Positions 7,520-14,190 are shown, numbered from the stretch's first letter. The stretch is DNA of 15,161 bases from an uncultured Lachnospiraceae bacterium (GCA_902783765.1 CACZSB010000096.1:1-15161); one strand, 5' to 3'. The notes: a model not told the origin generated them from the letters alone. Made by a program: numbers and translations.

Positions 7520-7554
7520 GGGATTCTTCGTCGGCTATACCTCCTCAGAATGAC
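7520..7554 (-). repeat. Dispersed intergenic repeat GTCATTCTGAG...GAATCC, copy 1
   Basis: Read on the minus strand it begins GTCATTCTGAG and ends GAAGAATCCC. Two related copies flank the purC-purE gap at 13343-13372 and 13392-13418. It lies 8 bases after the purH stop codon. Units of this kind are common in Clostridia (recollection). Together with the hairpin at 7478-7499 it fills most of the 7418-7561 gap. Confidence 0.65.
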
Positions 7555-7561
7555 ACCTTGT

Positions 7562-7701
7562 TTAATGATGGAACAAACGCATGCCGGTGAAGGCCATAAC
7601 CATGCCATATTTATCGCAGGCTTCGATCACCGCGTCGTCACGGATAGATCCGCCGGGCTCCGCTACGTAAGATACGCCGGAAAGTTTGCCCCGCTCAATG
7701 G
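7562..7701 (-). repeat. Direct repeat, copy in the intact purH 3' end
   Basis: Partner of 5502-5641 (134 of 140 bases identical). The six differences (7607, 7634, 7640, 7646, 7649, 7697) are all third codon positions. At five of the six this copy has A or T where the displaced copy has G or C. Confidence 0.93.
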
Positions 7702-8746
7702 AATCGGAGAAGGGGAAGAAGGCATCGGAGCCTAAGGCGACCCCGGTTTTGGTATCCAGGAAAGCCCGCTTGTCCTCCTGGGTAAGGGGCGCCGGCTGCT
7801 CCGTGAAATACTTTTGCCAGATGCCCTCGGCGCACACATCCTCTTCATTTTGATTGATATAACCGTCAATCACATTGTCCCGCTCCGGGCGGCCCAGCTC
7901 CGGCTTAAAGGGCAGATTCAGCACCTTAGGGCTTTGGCGCAGCCACCAGGTATCCGCCTTGGAACCCGCCAGCCGGGTGCAGTGGATCCGGGACTGCTGC
8001 CCCGCCCCCACGCCGATGGCCTGACCGTCCACCGCAAAGCATACGGAATTGGACTGGGTATATTTCAGGGTAATCAAAGAAATAATCAGATCCCGGGCGG
8101 CGCTGTCCGGCAGATTCTTATTCTTGGTCACGATGTTTTCCAGCAAGGCCCGGTGGATTTTGAAATTGTTCCGGCCCTGCTCAAAGGACACCCCGAATAC
8201 CTGCTTGGTCTCCTGCTCCATGGGCACATAATTCGGATCGATGGCAATTACATTGTAGCCGCCTTTCCGTTTGGTTTTCAGGATTTCCAGAGCCTGGTCG
8301 CTGTAGCCGGGGGCAATCACCCCATCGGACACCTCCCGCTGAATCAACCGGGCGGTCACCCCATCGCATTCGTCGGAGAGAGCAATAAAATCCCCGAAGG
8401 AGCACAGCCGGTCCGTGCCCCGGGCCCGGGCATAGGCGCAGGCCAGAGGGGACGCGTCCAGCCCCGGTACATCCTCCACAAAGCAGGCCTTTTTCAAATC
8501 CGTCGGCAGGGGCAGACCCACCGCCGCAGAGGTGGGAGACACATGCTTAAAGGAGGTGGCGGCAGGCAGGCCCAGGGCCTCCTTTAATTCCTTCACCAGC
8601 TGCCAGGCATTGAAGGCATCCAGCAAATTGATAAAGCCCGGCCGGCCGTTCAGCACGGTGATGGGCAAATCGGAGCCATCCGCCATGTAAATCCGGGCGG
8701 GTTTCTGGTTGGGATTGCAGCCATATTTCAGTTCCAGTTCGTTCAT
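7562..8746 (-). CDS. purH: AICAR transformylase (stand-alone PurH formyltransferase domain)
   Basis: A 394-residue enzyme that transfers a formyl group from 10-formyl-tetrahydrofolate to AICAR (ZMP), giving FAICAR. It corresponds to the C-terminal transformylase half of bifunctional PurH only; the N-terminal IMP cyclohydrolase domain is absent. The catalytic Lys-His pair is at 67-68 within SFKHVSPTSAAVG. Conserved segments LKYTQSNSV (228-235) and IGVGAGQQSRIHC (244-256), and an AEPGGSIRDD segment (362-371), are present. The start is ATG at 8746, supported by AAGGAG (8753-8758), which overlaps the stop of the preceding IMP cyclohydrolase gene; the two genes thus jointly replace PurH. It is the last gene of the purine operon. 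Its final 45 codons are duplicated at 5502-5641. Confidence 0.96.
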   Translation of the reverse strand: MNELELKYGCNPNQKPARIYMADGSDLPITVLNGRPGFINLLDAFNAWQLVKELKEALGLPAATSFKHVSPTSAAVGLPLPTDLKKACFVEDVPGLDASPLACAYARARGTDRLCSFGDFIALSDECDGVTARLIQREVSDGVIAPGYSDQALEILKTKRKGGYNVIAIDPNYVPMEQETKQVFGVSFEQGRNNFKIHRALLENIVTKNKNLPDSAARDLIISLITLKYTQSNSVCFAVDGQAIGVGAGQQSRIHCTRLAGSKADTWWLRQSPKVLNLPFKPELGRPERDNVIDGYINQNEEDVCAEGIWQKYFTEQPAPLTQEDKRAFLDTKTGVALGSDAFFPFSDSIERGKLSGVSYVAEPGGSIRDDAVIEACDKYGMVMAFTGMRLFHH

Positions 8747-8756
8747 GGGTTGCTCC

Positions 8757-9476
8757 TTAGCTATTCTTATTAAATAATTTATCCTTGCTGCTGCCGTTTT
8801 TCAGGTTCACACTGACACAGTAAAGGGAAATTTTGTTTTCCCCATCCAGCGCGCCCCACAGCTTATCGCAAAACTGTTCAAAATGATTGTGCATTTCCAC
8901 CCGTTCCGGCTCTCCATGGTAAGAAGGCAGGGGATTTCCATCGCACACATAGGTATGAATACAATGGCCAAGCCCCGGAACTCCGGGATAGGCAAAATGA
9001 TAGCGGGCGCAGGCGCTTCCCTCTGCATCCATGCTTTTCAGGATGCTCATCTCATAATTAAAATGGCCGGGATCAAAATTCATAACGGCACTGATACGGG
9101 GGGTGAAATTCGGCTTGTCCGGTTCAAACTCCCGCTCGGCCAAGGCCTCTGCAAAGCTCTTGCCCGCCAAAAAGCCGTCCCGGATCGTATCCGTTTGGTC
9201 ACCGTTGGTAACAATCAAACGGTTTTTAAACTGACGCAGGGCGGCATAAATAATCAGACTGGGATCCTCCACCTTAGCGGGATCAAAGGGCTCCGTAAAG
9301 ACCGCCCCTTCCTTTTTTACAAAGATACGGTTTCGGGAGTTGGCACTGCGGCCCATAATAAAGTAGGCGGCCACCGCATTTTCCCCATCGGGGGTCACGC
9401 CAACGATAATGCCCCGGCCCGGATAGGGATTCCAGACCAACAGTTCATTCAGGGTTTTCTTTTCGTAATTCGCCAT
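8757..9476 (-). CDS. purO: IMP cyclohydrolase, archaeal PurO type
   Basis: A 239-residue protein of the archaeal-type IMP cyclohydrolase family, which closes FAICAR to IMP, the last step of the pathway. Visible family features are N-P-Y-P-G-R-G near 16-22, an IMGRSANSRNR segment (40-50), NGDQTDTI (91-98) and NFTPRISAV (123-131). A longer open frame runs to 9575, but AGGAGG at 9483-9488 lies 6 bases before the ATG at 9476, and the extra 33 codons overlap purN with no support. It sits 26 bases after purN and 10 bases before purH, whose Shine-Dalgarno overlaps its stop. Presence beside a transformylase-only PurH strongly supports the role. The symbol purO is given by family resemblance; databases may simply call it IMP cyclohydrolase. 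Confidence 0.92.
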   Translation of the reverse strand: MANYEKKTLNELLVWNPYPGRGIIVGVTPDGENAVAAYFIMGRSANSRNRIFVKKEGAVFTEPFDPAKVEDPSLIIYAALRQFKNRLIVTNGDQTDTIRDGFLAGKSFAEALAEREFEPDKPNFTPRISAVMNFDPGHFNYEMSILKSMDAEGSACARYHFAYPGVPGLGHCIHTYVCDGNPLPSYHGEPERVEMHNHFEQFCDKLWGALDGENKISLYCVSVNLKNGSSKDKLFNKNS

Positions 9477-9502
9477 GGGTTTCCTCCTTTGTGCTCTTGA
9501 AA

Positions 9503-10126
9503 TCACTTGGCTCTTCCATTTTTTTGTGCCAGGCCCGCCGCCACTTGCTCCAGGGCGGCGGGGAGCAGCTTCCATTCCGCCTGGCGCATCACCCGCTTCT
9601 GCAGTTTCTCGGCCGTGTCCCCCGGCAGCACCCGGACAGCCTTCTGGGCCAGAATAGGCCCCCCGTCCGTTTCCTCATTCACCAAATGCACCGTGGCACC
9701 GGTGAGCTTGACTCCCCGGGCCAGGGCCGCCTCATGGACCCGCAGCCCATAAAAGCCGTCTCCGCAAAAGGCGGGGATCAGGGAAGGGTGCACATTGATG
9801 ATGCGGTTCTCGTATTTTTTTACAAAGTCCCTGCTCAGAATAGACAAAAAGCCCGCCAGCACAATGATTTCGATATGATAGGCCTCCAGCTTTTCCAAAA
9901 GGGCCGCCTCAAAAGCCTCCTGGGAGCCCAGGGCCTTTTTGCTGATGGCAAAGCCGGGGATCCCTGCCCCTGCCGCCCGCTCCAGGGCATAGGCCCCCTC
10001 CTTGGAGGATAGCACCAAGGACAGATTCACATGGGGCAGTTCTCCTCTTCCGGCGGCATCAATAATGGCCTGCAGATTGGTGCCGCCCCCGGAAACCAGG
10101 ACGGCGGTGTTGATGGTGTTTTTCAT
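9503..10126 (-). CDS. purN: Phosphoribosylglycinamide formyltransferase (GAR transformylase)
   Basis: A 207-residue folate-dependent enzyme that formylates GAR, the third step of the pathway. The phosphate-binding loop VSGGGTNLQA is at 11-20. The catalytic set is Asn111 and His113 in INVHPSLIPAF, and Asp154 in ATVHLVNEETDGGP. FYGLRVHEA (125-133) is also typical. Length is normal. The ATG is 3 bases after the purM stop and has no clear Shine-Dalgarno, so translation is probably coupled to purM. Fifth gene of the purine operon. Confidence 0.96.
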   Translation of the reverse strand: MKNTINTAVLVSGGGTNLQAIIDAAGRGELPHVNLSLVLSSKEGAYALERAAGAGIPGFAISKKALGSQEAFEAALLEKLEAYHIEIIVLAGFLSILSRDFVKKYENRIINVHPSLIPAFCGDGFYGLRVHEAALARGVKLTGATVHLVNEETDGGPILAQKAVRVLPGDTAEKLQKRVMRQAEWKLLPAALEQVAAGLAQKNGRAK

Positions 10127-10129
10127 AAA

Positions 10130-11173
10130 TCAATCAATTATCACTTTTTCATCGGAGGGCACGATTTCTCCTATCACATAGGCCTCCTCTCCGGCGGCCT
10201 GAAGGATCTCCAAAGCCTTCTCCTGCTCCTCGGGGCTGACCACCAGACTCATGCCCACCCCCATATTGAAGGTGTTGAACATATCCCGTTCCGGGATATT
10301 GCCTCTTTCCTGAATGAGGCGGAAAATGGGTAATACCCGCACATCCTCTTTGCGGATTCTGGCCCCCAGCCCCTGGGGGATGCTCCGGGGGATATTCTCG
10401 TAAAAACCGCCCCCGGTGATATGGGAAATGCCCTTCACCTTGACCTGCTCCAGCAGGGCCAAAATCGCCTTCACATAAATCCGGGTGGGGGTGAGCAACA
10501 CCTGGCCAAGGGAAGCGCCCCCCAGTTCCTGCACCGGGGCCTTTAAATCGCAGTGCTCCACATCAAAAACCTTTCGCACCAAGGAAAAGCCGTTGGAGTG
10601 CACGCCGCTGGAGGCCAGGGCAATCACCACATCGCCCACTGACATGCTGTTTTTGTCCAGCATTTTCTTTTTATCCGCCATGCCCACGGCAAAGCCAGCC
10701 AGATCGTAATCCTCCGGGGCCATGGTGCCGGGGTGTTCCGCGGTCTCCCCGCCGATTAAGGCGCAGCCTGCCTGCACGCAGCCCTCCGCCACCCCGGACA
10801 CCAGGGTGGCCACTTTTTCCGCCTCATTGCGGCCCAGGGCAATATAATCCAGGAAAAAGAGGGGTTTGGCGCCGCAGCAGATAATATCGTTCACACACAT
10901 GGCCACACAGTCGATGCCCACGGTATCATGCTTATCCAAAAGCTGGGCGATGCGCTGCTTGGTGCCCACCCCGTCGGTGCCGGAGACCAGCACCGGCTCT
11001 TCCATACCGGCCAGATTCGGAGCAAACAGGCCCCCGAAGCCCCCGATATCCGAAACCACACCGGGAATAAAGGTCCGCTCCACATGCTTTTTCATGAGGC
11101 GAACTCCCTCATAACCCGCTTCGATATTCACCCCCGCCGCCGCATAGGAGGCGGAATGGGACTGCTCAGCCAT
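10130..11173 (-). CDS. purM: Phosphoribosylformylglycinamidine cyclo-ligase (AIR synthetase)
   Basis: A 347-residue ATP-dependent enzyme that closes FGAM to AIR (fifth step). Family motifs are GVNIEAG (14-20), GGFGGLF (44-50), SGTDGVGTK (64-72), DCVAMCVNDI (88-97) followed by CCGAKPLFFLDY, LIGGETAEHPGT, SSGVHSNGFSL and HITGGGFYENIPR. The frame is open to a TTG at 11206, but AAAGGAG (11179-11185) sits 5 bases before the ATG at 11173, giving the usual N-terminus and a 2-base gap after purF. The Shine-Dalgarno lies inside the purF 3' end. Nothing odd. Confidence 0.97.
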   Translation of the reverse strand: MAEQSHSASYAAAGVNIEAGYEGVRLMKKHVERTFIPGVVSDIGGFGGLFAPNLAGMEEPVLVSGTDGVGTKQRIAQLLDKHDTVGIDCVAMCVNDIICCGAKPLFFLDYIALGRNEAEKVATLVSGVAEGCVQAGCALIGGETAEHPGTMAPEDYDLAGFAVGMADKKKMLDKNSMSVGDVVIALASSGVHSNGFSLVRKVFDVEHCDLKAPVQELGGASLGQVLLTPTRIYVKAILALLEQVKVKGISHITGGGFYENIPRSIPQGLGARIRKEDVRVLPIFRLIQERGNIPERDMFNTFNMGVGMSLVVSPEEQEKALEILQAAGEEAYVIGEIVPSDEKVIID

Positions 11174-11175
11174 AC

Positions 11176-12600
11176 TTACTCCTTTCCGCTCCAACAATAG
11201 GTGCAAAGATCCTCCCGGGGCAGGCCGATGGCCTGAATCACCCCATCCAGGGTCTGAAAATCCAGGGAGGCAAAATTGAACTTTTCGCTGATGACCTGGC
11301 GCAGGGCCTTGCCCCGTTCCGTGTTTCCGTCACTGTATTCCTGGATATGCGCTGCCCCCTCCGGCCCCTCCAATTCCTCAATGACCCGCCGGGCAATCAG
11401 CTCCATATCCGACACGGAACGGCTGAAATTCAGGTATTTGCAGCCATACATAATAGGGGGGCAGGCGGAGCGCATGTGAACGCTTTTGGCCCCGTTTTCG
11501 TACAGAAAATCCACGGTTTCCCGGAGCTGGGTGCCCCGGACAATGGAATCGTCCACAAACAAAAGATTCTTATTCTCGATCAGTTCCTTCACCGGGATCT
11601 GCTTCATTTTGGCAATACGCTCCCGGTCCGTCTGGGTGGGGGGCATAAAGCTCCGGTTCCAGGTGGGGGTGTATTTGATGAAGGCCCGGGCAAAGGGCAG
11701 ATGGGATTCGTTGGCATAGCCCACCGCATGGGGGGTGCCGGAATCGGGAACCCCGCCCACGTAATCGATTTGAAGCGCCGGAAGGCTTTCTGCCTCATTC
11801 CGGGCCATAATGGCCCCGTTGCGGTAGCGCATGGCCTCCACCCCCACCCCCTCATAACTGGCGGTGGGAAAGCCAAAATAGCTCCACAAAAAGGCGCAGA
11901 TTCGCCTTTCTTTCCCGGGAGGCGCCAGCTGGGTGATTCCCTCCGGGGTGATTTGAACGATTTCCCCGGGGCCCAGCTCCCGCTCATCTTCAAAGCCCAG
12001 CTTTTGGTAAGCAAAGGATTCGAAACTCACGGCGTAGCCATCCGCCCGCCGGCCAATCTGCACCGGCAAGCGGCCGAAACGATCCCGGGCGGCAATCAGG
12101 GAACCGTCCTCCTGCATGATTAAAACGGAGGCGGTGCCGTCAATCTGAGCATGGGCGAAGTGAATGCCCTCCGCCAGGGTCTCCTTGTCGCTGATAAGGG
12201 CCGCCACCAGTTCCGTGTTGTTGACCTTGCCTCCGCTCATTCCGCTGAAATGGGCGTCGGAGGTTTCCAGATAATGACGGATCAGGGCCTCTGCATTGTT
12301 GATGACCCCGGTAATACAAATGGCATAATGGCCGTGACGGGTACGCATCAGCAGGGGCTGCGGGTCTGTATCGGAGATACAGCCCATGGCGCTGCTGCCT
12401 CTCATTTCCTGAAAGATCTCCGCAAACTTCGTGCGAAAAGGGGCGTTTTCTATATTGTGAATCTCCCGCTGGAGGCCCCGTTCCGGGTCATAGGCCGCCA
12501 GCCCCGCCCGTTTGGTGCCCAAATGGGAGTGATAATCCACCCCGAAGAAAACGTCCGCTAAGCATTCTTTTTTAGAGGCAATGCCGAAAAAACCGCCCAT
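11176..12600 (-). CDS. purF: PurF-like amidophosphoribosyltransferase lacking the glutaminase nucleophile
   Basis: A 474-residue PurF homologue, placed in the operon where PurF would make phosphoribosylamine from PRPP and glutamine. The phosphoribosyltransferase half is well kept: PVPDSG-type segment GVPDSGTPHAVGYA (283-296), PRPP loop LFVDDSIVRGTQ (347-358), and four cysteines (235, 380, 466, 469) at the places of the Fe-S ligands of Bacillus-type PurF. The N-terminal half is odd. Mature PurF begins with a catalytic cysteine; here the protein starts MGGFFGI with Gly at that place and no propeptide. The HNGN oxyanion motif reads ITGVINN (96-102), the RYST arginine segment reads CISDTD (74-79), and the glutamine-binding Asp of SDTE is Asn (VNNTE, 126-130). 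It starts 2 bases after purC. It may use ammonia, depend on another glutaminase, or act on something else. Confidence 0.93.
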   Translation of the reverse strand: MGGFFGIASKKECLADVFFGVDYHSHLGTKRAGLAAYDPERGLQREIHNIENAPFRTKFAEIFQEMRGSSAMGCISDTDPQPLLMRTRHGHYAICITGVINNAEALIRHYLETSDAHFSGMSGGKVNNTELVAALISDKETLAEGIHFAHAQIDGTASVLIMQEDGSLIAARDRFGRLPVQIGRRADGYAVSFESFAYQKLGFEDERELGPGEIVQITPEGITQLAPPGKERRICAFLWSYFGFPTASYEGVGVEAMRYRNGAIMARNEAESLPALQIDYVGGVPDSGTPHAVGYANESHLPFARAFIKYTPTWNRSFMPPTQTDRERIAKMKQIPVKELIENKNLLFVDDSIVRGTQLRETVDFLYENGAKSVHMRSACPPIMYGCKYLNFSRSVSDMELIARRVIEELEGPEGAAHIQEYSDGNTERGKALRQVISEKFNFASLDFQTLDGVIQAIGLPREDLCTYCWSGKE

Positions 12601-12602
12601 GA

Positions 12603-13292
12603 TTACTTCTCAAAGAATAATTGGGACAATTCCATGGGCTGGATGTACTGGCCATCCTTATAAACCCGCATATTCCCTGAGGCGATTTCATCAATGAGCA
12701 TCACCTTCCCCGTCTCGTCATAGCCGAACTCAAACTTGATATCGTACAGCTCCATGCCTCGCTTTTCCATTTCCCGGGCCACCACGGCGGTGATTTTCTG
12801 GGTCTGGGCCTTCATGTCGTCGTACTGGGCTTCGCTCATGACCCCCAGCACCACCAGGCCGTCCCGGGTCACCAGGGGATCTCCCTTGGCGTCATTCTTA
12901 AAGGTGGTTTCCACATAAGCAGGAAGTTTTGCCCCCTCCTCCACATATTCGCTGTAGCGGCGCAGGAAGCTGCCCACAGCCCGCAGACGGCAAATCACCT
13001 CCAGCCCCTGGCCGAATACCTTGGCAGGCTTCACTTCCATGGTGGTTTCCTGTAAGTCGGCGCTGACATAGTGGGTGGGGATGCCCTCGGCCTTCAGCAT
13101 TTCAAAAAAGTAAATGCTCATCCGCAGATTCACATCTCCTACGCCCTCAATGGTCAGGCCGATGGAGTTTTCACCGGGATCAAAAACCCCGTCCTTGCCG
13201 GTGCAGTCGTCCTTGAATTTCAGCAGATAATTGCCGTTTTCCAGGGCATAAACATTTTTGGTTTTGCCGGTGTACACTAATTTCTTGCTCAT
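12603..13292 (-). CDS. purC: SAICAR synthetase
   Basis: A 229-residue enzyme that joins CAIR with aspartate, using ATP, to give SAICAR. Family features are the N-terminal KLVYTGKTKNVY glycine/lysine loop (4-15), FKDDCTGKDG (26-35), RAVGSFLRRY (104-113) and the signature LIDEIASGNMRVYKDG (199-214). Length is normal. AGGGAGA at 13298-13304 supports the ATG at 13292. It lies 116 bases after purE, a gap filled by a dispersed repeat, and 2 bases before purF. Confidence 0.97.
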   Translation of the reverse strand: MSKKLVYTGKTKNVYALENGNYLLKFKDDCTGKDGVFDPGENSIGLTIEGVGDVNLRMSIYFFEMLKAEGIPTHYVSADLQETTMEVKPAKVFGQGLEVICRLRAVGSFLRRYSEYVEEGAKLPAYVETTFKNDAKGDPLVTRDGLVVLGVMSEAQYDDMKAQTQKITAVVAREMEKRGMELYDIKFEFGYDETGKVMLIDEIASGNMRVYKDGQYIQPMELSQLFFEK

Positions 13293-13342
13293 CTTGTTCT
13301 CCCTAAGACTATATTGATTTTGCTGAATTTGTTTTTTTATGT

Positions 13343-13372
13343 GTCATTCTGAGGGCACAGCCCGAGGAATCC
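13343..13372 (+). repeat. Dispersed intergenic repeat GTCATTCTGAG...GAATCC, copy 2
   Basis: GTCATTCTGAGGGC, then AGCCCGAGGAATCC; related to the copy at 7520-7554. It lies in the purC-purE gap. A third, more diverged unit faces it at 13392-13418. Confidence 0.7.
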
Positions 13373-13391
13373 TGTCAACAATTATGGTCAT

Positions 13392-13418
13392 GGGATCCAT
13401 CGCCCTGCTCAGGATGAC
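13392..13418 (-). repeat. Dispersed intergenic repeat, copy 3 (inverted), overlapping the purE stop
   Basis: On the minus strand it reads GTCATCCTGAGCAGG...GGATCCC, in inverted order to copy 2. The last two codons and the stop of purE lie inside it. Confidence 0.65.
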
Positions 13419-13891
13419 AGCTTTCTGTCCTTTTCCAGCACCGCCGCCGCCTCCGCTTCCCGGCGGGCGTCCAGTTTGGCCGCCAGAGCTTCATCGGATA
13501 CCGCCAAAATCTCTGCCGCCAGCAGGGCCGCATTCACTGCCCCGTCAATAGCCACAGTGGCCACGGGAATGCCCCTTGGCATCTGCACCGTGGAAAGCAG
13601 GGCGTCCATGCCCTCCAGCACCGAGGATTTCATGGGAATGCCAATCACCGGCAGGGTGGTACTGGCCGCCAGGGCTCCCGCCAGATGGGCTGCCATACCC
13701 GCGGCAGCAATCAGAACGCCATAGCCGTTTTTCCGGGCATTTAAAGCAAAAACCCGCGCCTGTTCCGGAGTCCGGTGCGCGGAATAAATATGCATTTCGT
13801 AAGGAATGTCCAGAGATTTCAAGGTATCGGCAGCCTTCTGCACCACCGGCAGATCGCTGTCGCTCCCCATAATAATACCGATTTTCTTCAT
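13409..13891 (-). CDS. purE: N5-carboxyaminoimidazole ribonucleotide mutase (class I PurE)
   Basis: A 160-residue enzyme that converts N5-CAIR to CAIR. Motifs are GSDSDLP (9-15), SAHRTP (37-42) with the catalytic histidine, and AAGMAAHLAG (63-72), followed by IGIPM (83-87). This is the class I pattern, which normally works with PurK; purK is not in this window. The frame is open to 13936, but GAGG at 13897-13900 and the standard MKKIGIIMGS start favour the ATG at 13891; the extra 15 residues would lie in the leader. First gene of the purine operon, behind a ZTP riboswitch. The C-terminus is unusual: the final Ser-Ser and the stop codon are supplied by a dispersed repeat (13392-13418). Confidence 0.96.
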   Translation of the reverse strand: MKKIGIIMGSDSDLPVVQKAADTLKSLDIPYEMHIYSAHRTPEQARVFALNARKNGYGVLIAAAGMAAHLAGALAASTTLPVIGIPMKSSVLEGMDALLSTVQMPRGIPVATVAIDGAVNAALLAAEILAVSDEALAAKLDARREAEAAAVLEKDRKLSS

Positions 13892-13915
13892 GATAACCTC
13901 GTAGGTGAGAAAAGT

Positions 13916-13952
13916 AAAAAAGGCCCACAAAAACAAGCTGTTTCTGTGTGCC
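13916..13952 (-). terminator. Intrinsic terminator of the purE leader (riboswitch expression platform)
   Basis: On the minus strand a hairpin (13952-13922) pairs GGC with GCC, then CACA-type and AAACA-type arms with TGTG/TGTTT complements around a GCT loop, with two mismatches. It is followed directly by six T (13921-13916). Its 5' arm takes three bases (13950-13952) of the CTGGGC element of the aptamer, so the two folds exclude each other. This predicts read-through when ligand is bound. Confidence 0.85.
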
Positions 13953-14018
13953 CAGACGGTCGGCCTTTCATTTCTTTGTTCCCCTGGGGTTTTCCCCTAT
14001 CCGTCAGTCGCAAAGAAA
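13949..14018 (-). ncRNA. ZTP riboswitch (pfl motif) controlling the purine operon
   Basis: On the minus strand the leader holds an outer stem TTTCTTTG / CAAAGAAA (as read in the RNA sense; 14018-14011 with 13978-13971), then GCGACTGACGG, a GGGG-AAAA-CCCC hairpin (13997-13986), AGGGGAAC and, after the outer stem, GCCGACCGTCTGGGCA. These match the two conserved halves of the ZTP aptamer, GACUGGCG...GGGGAgC and CCGCCUGGGC. The bases GACGG and CCGTC have changed together and keep their pairing, which speaks for a real fold. The class senses ZMP/ZTP, which build up when 10-formyl-folate or PurH activity is short, and typically turns gene expression on. The window's PurH consumes ZMP, so regulation fits. 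Confidence 0.92.
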
Positions 14019-14037
14019 CCTTCAAGTGTACGGCCCC

Positions 14038-14066
14038 AGTATAAAACTTTTCCCCCGCTCCGTCAA
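14038..14066 (-). promoter_or_regulatory. Sigma-A promoter of the purine operon
   Basis: On the minus strand TTGACG (14066-14061), a 17-base spacer and TATACT (14043-14038). The start would be near 14031, just before the riboswitch outer stem. The -35 hexamer lies within the inverted repeat CCGTC-AAG-GACGG (14060-14072), which could be an operator. Confidence 0.88.
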
Positions 14067-14110
14067 GGACGGCCGGAGGAAATCTTCACTTTTTCTTTCT
14101 CTTTTTCTTT

Positions 14111-14134
14111 CCGGATACAGGGGCTATCATCCGG
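14111..14134. repeat. Inverted repeat in the divergent intergenic region
   Basis: CCGGAT (14111-14116) and ATCCGG (14129-14134) are separated by 12 bases, between the purine-operon promoter and the BMP gene. Upstream lies a pyrimidine-rich tract (about 14084-14110). Nothing else is supported in 14073-14190. Confidence 0.35.
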
Positions 14135-14190
14135 CTGTGTTTTTCAGGCTTTACGAATTCCTGTTTTTTCTCAGAAAAGAGCAAAAAGCA

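Larger units (their letters stand above)
5502..7701. mobile_element. Candidate inserted segment bounded by direct repeats of the purH 3' end
   Basis: Direct repeats of 140 bases (5502-5641 and 7562-7701) flank a single AT-richer lipoprotein gene and a repeat-rich spacer. The geometry is that of DNA that entered at the 3' end of a conserved gene, brought a replacement end and displaced the old one. No integrase, transposase or terminal inverted repeat is visible, so homologous recombination with DNA from a relative is as likely as a site-specific element. The true borders lie somewhere inside the repeats. Confidence 0.4.

Noticed and set aside
9477..9575. N-terminal extension of the IMP cyclohydrolase
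   Set aside because: These codons overlap purN, are low-complexity Gly/Pro/Arg, and a strong AGGAGG supports the internal ATG at 9476.
11174..11206. TTG start that would lengthen PurM by 11 residues
   Set aside because: The ATG at 11173 has AAAGGAG at proper spacing and gives the usual family N-terminus.
11347..12123. Long plus-strand frame over purF (and similar frames over purH at 7814-8587 and purO at 8883-9500)
   Set aside because: Shadows produced by third-position GC bias in the purine genes; no start signals or domains.
13892..13936. N-terminal extension of PurE
   Set aside because: It lies in the riboswitch leader, including the terminator T-run; the ATG at 13891 with GAGG gives the normal N-terminus.
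13892..14030. Guanine/adenine (G-box) riboswitch in the purE leader
   Set aside because: The conserved purine-riboswitch loops are absent, whereas both conserved halves of the ZTP aptamer are present.
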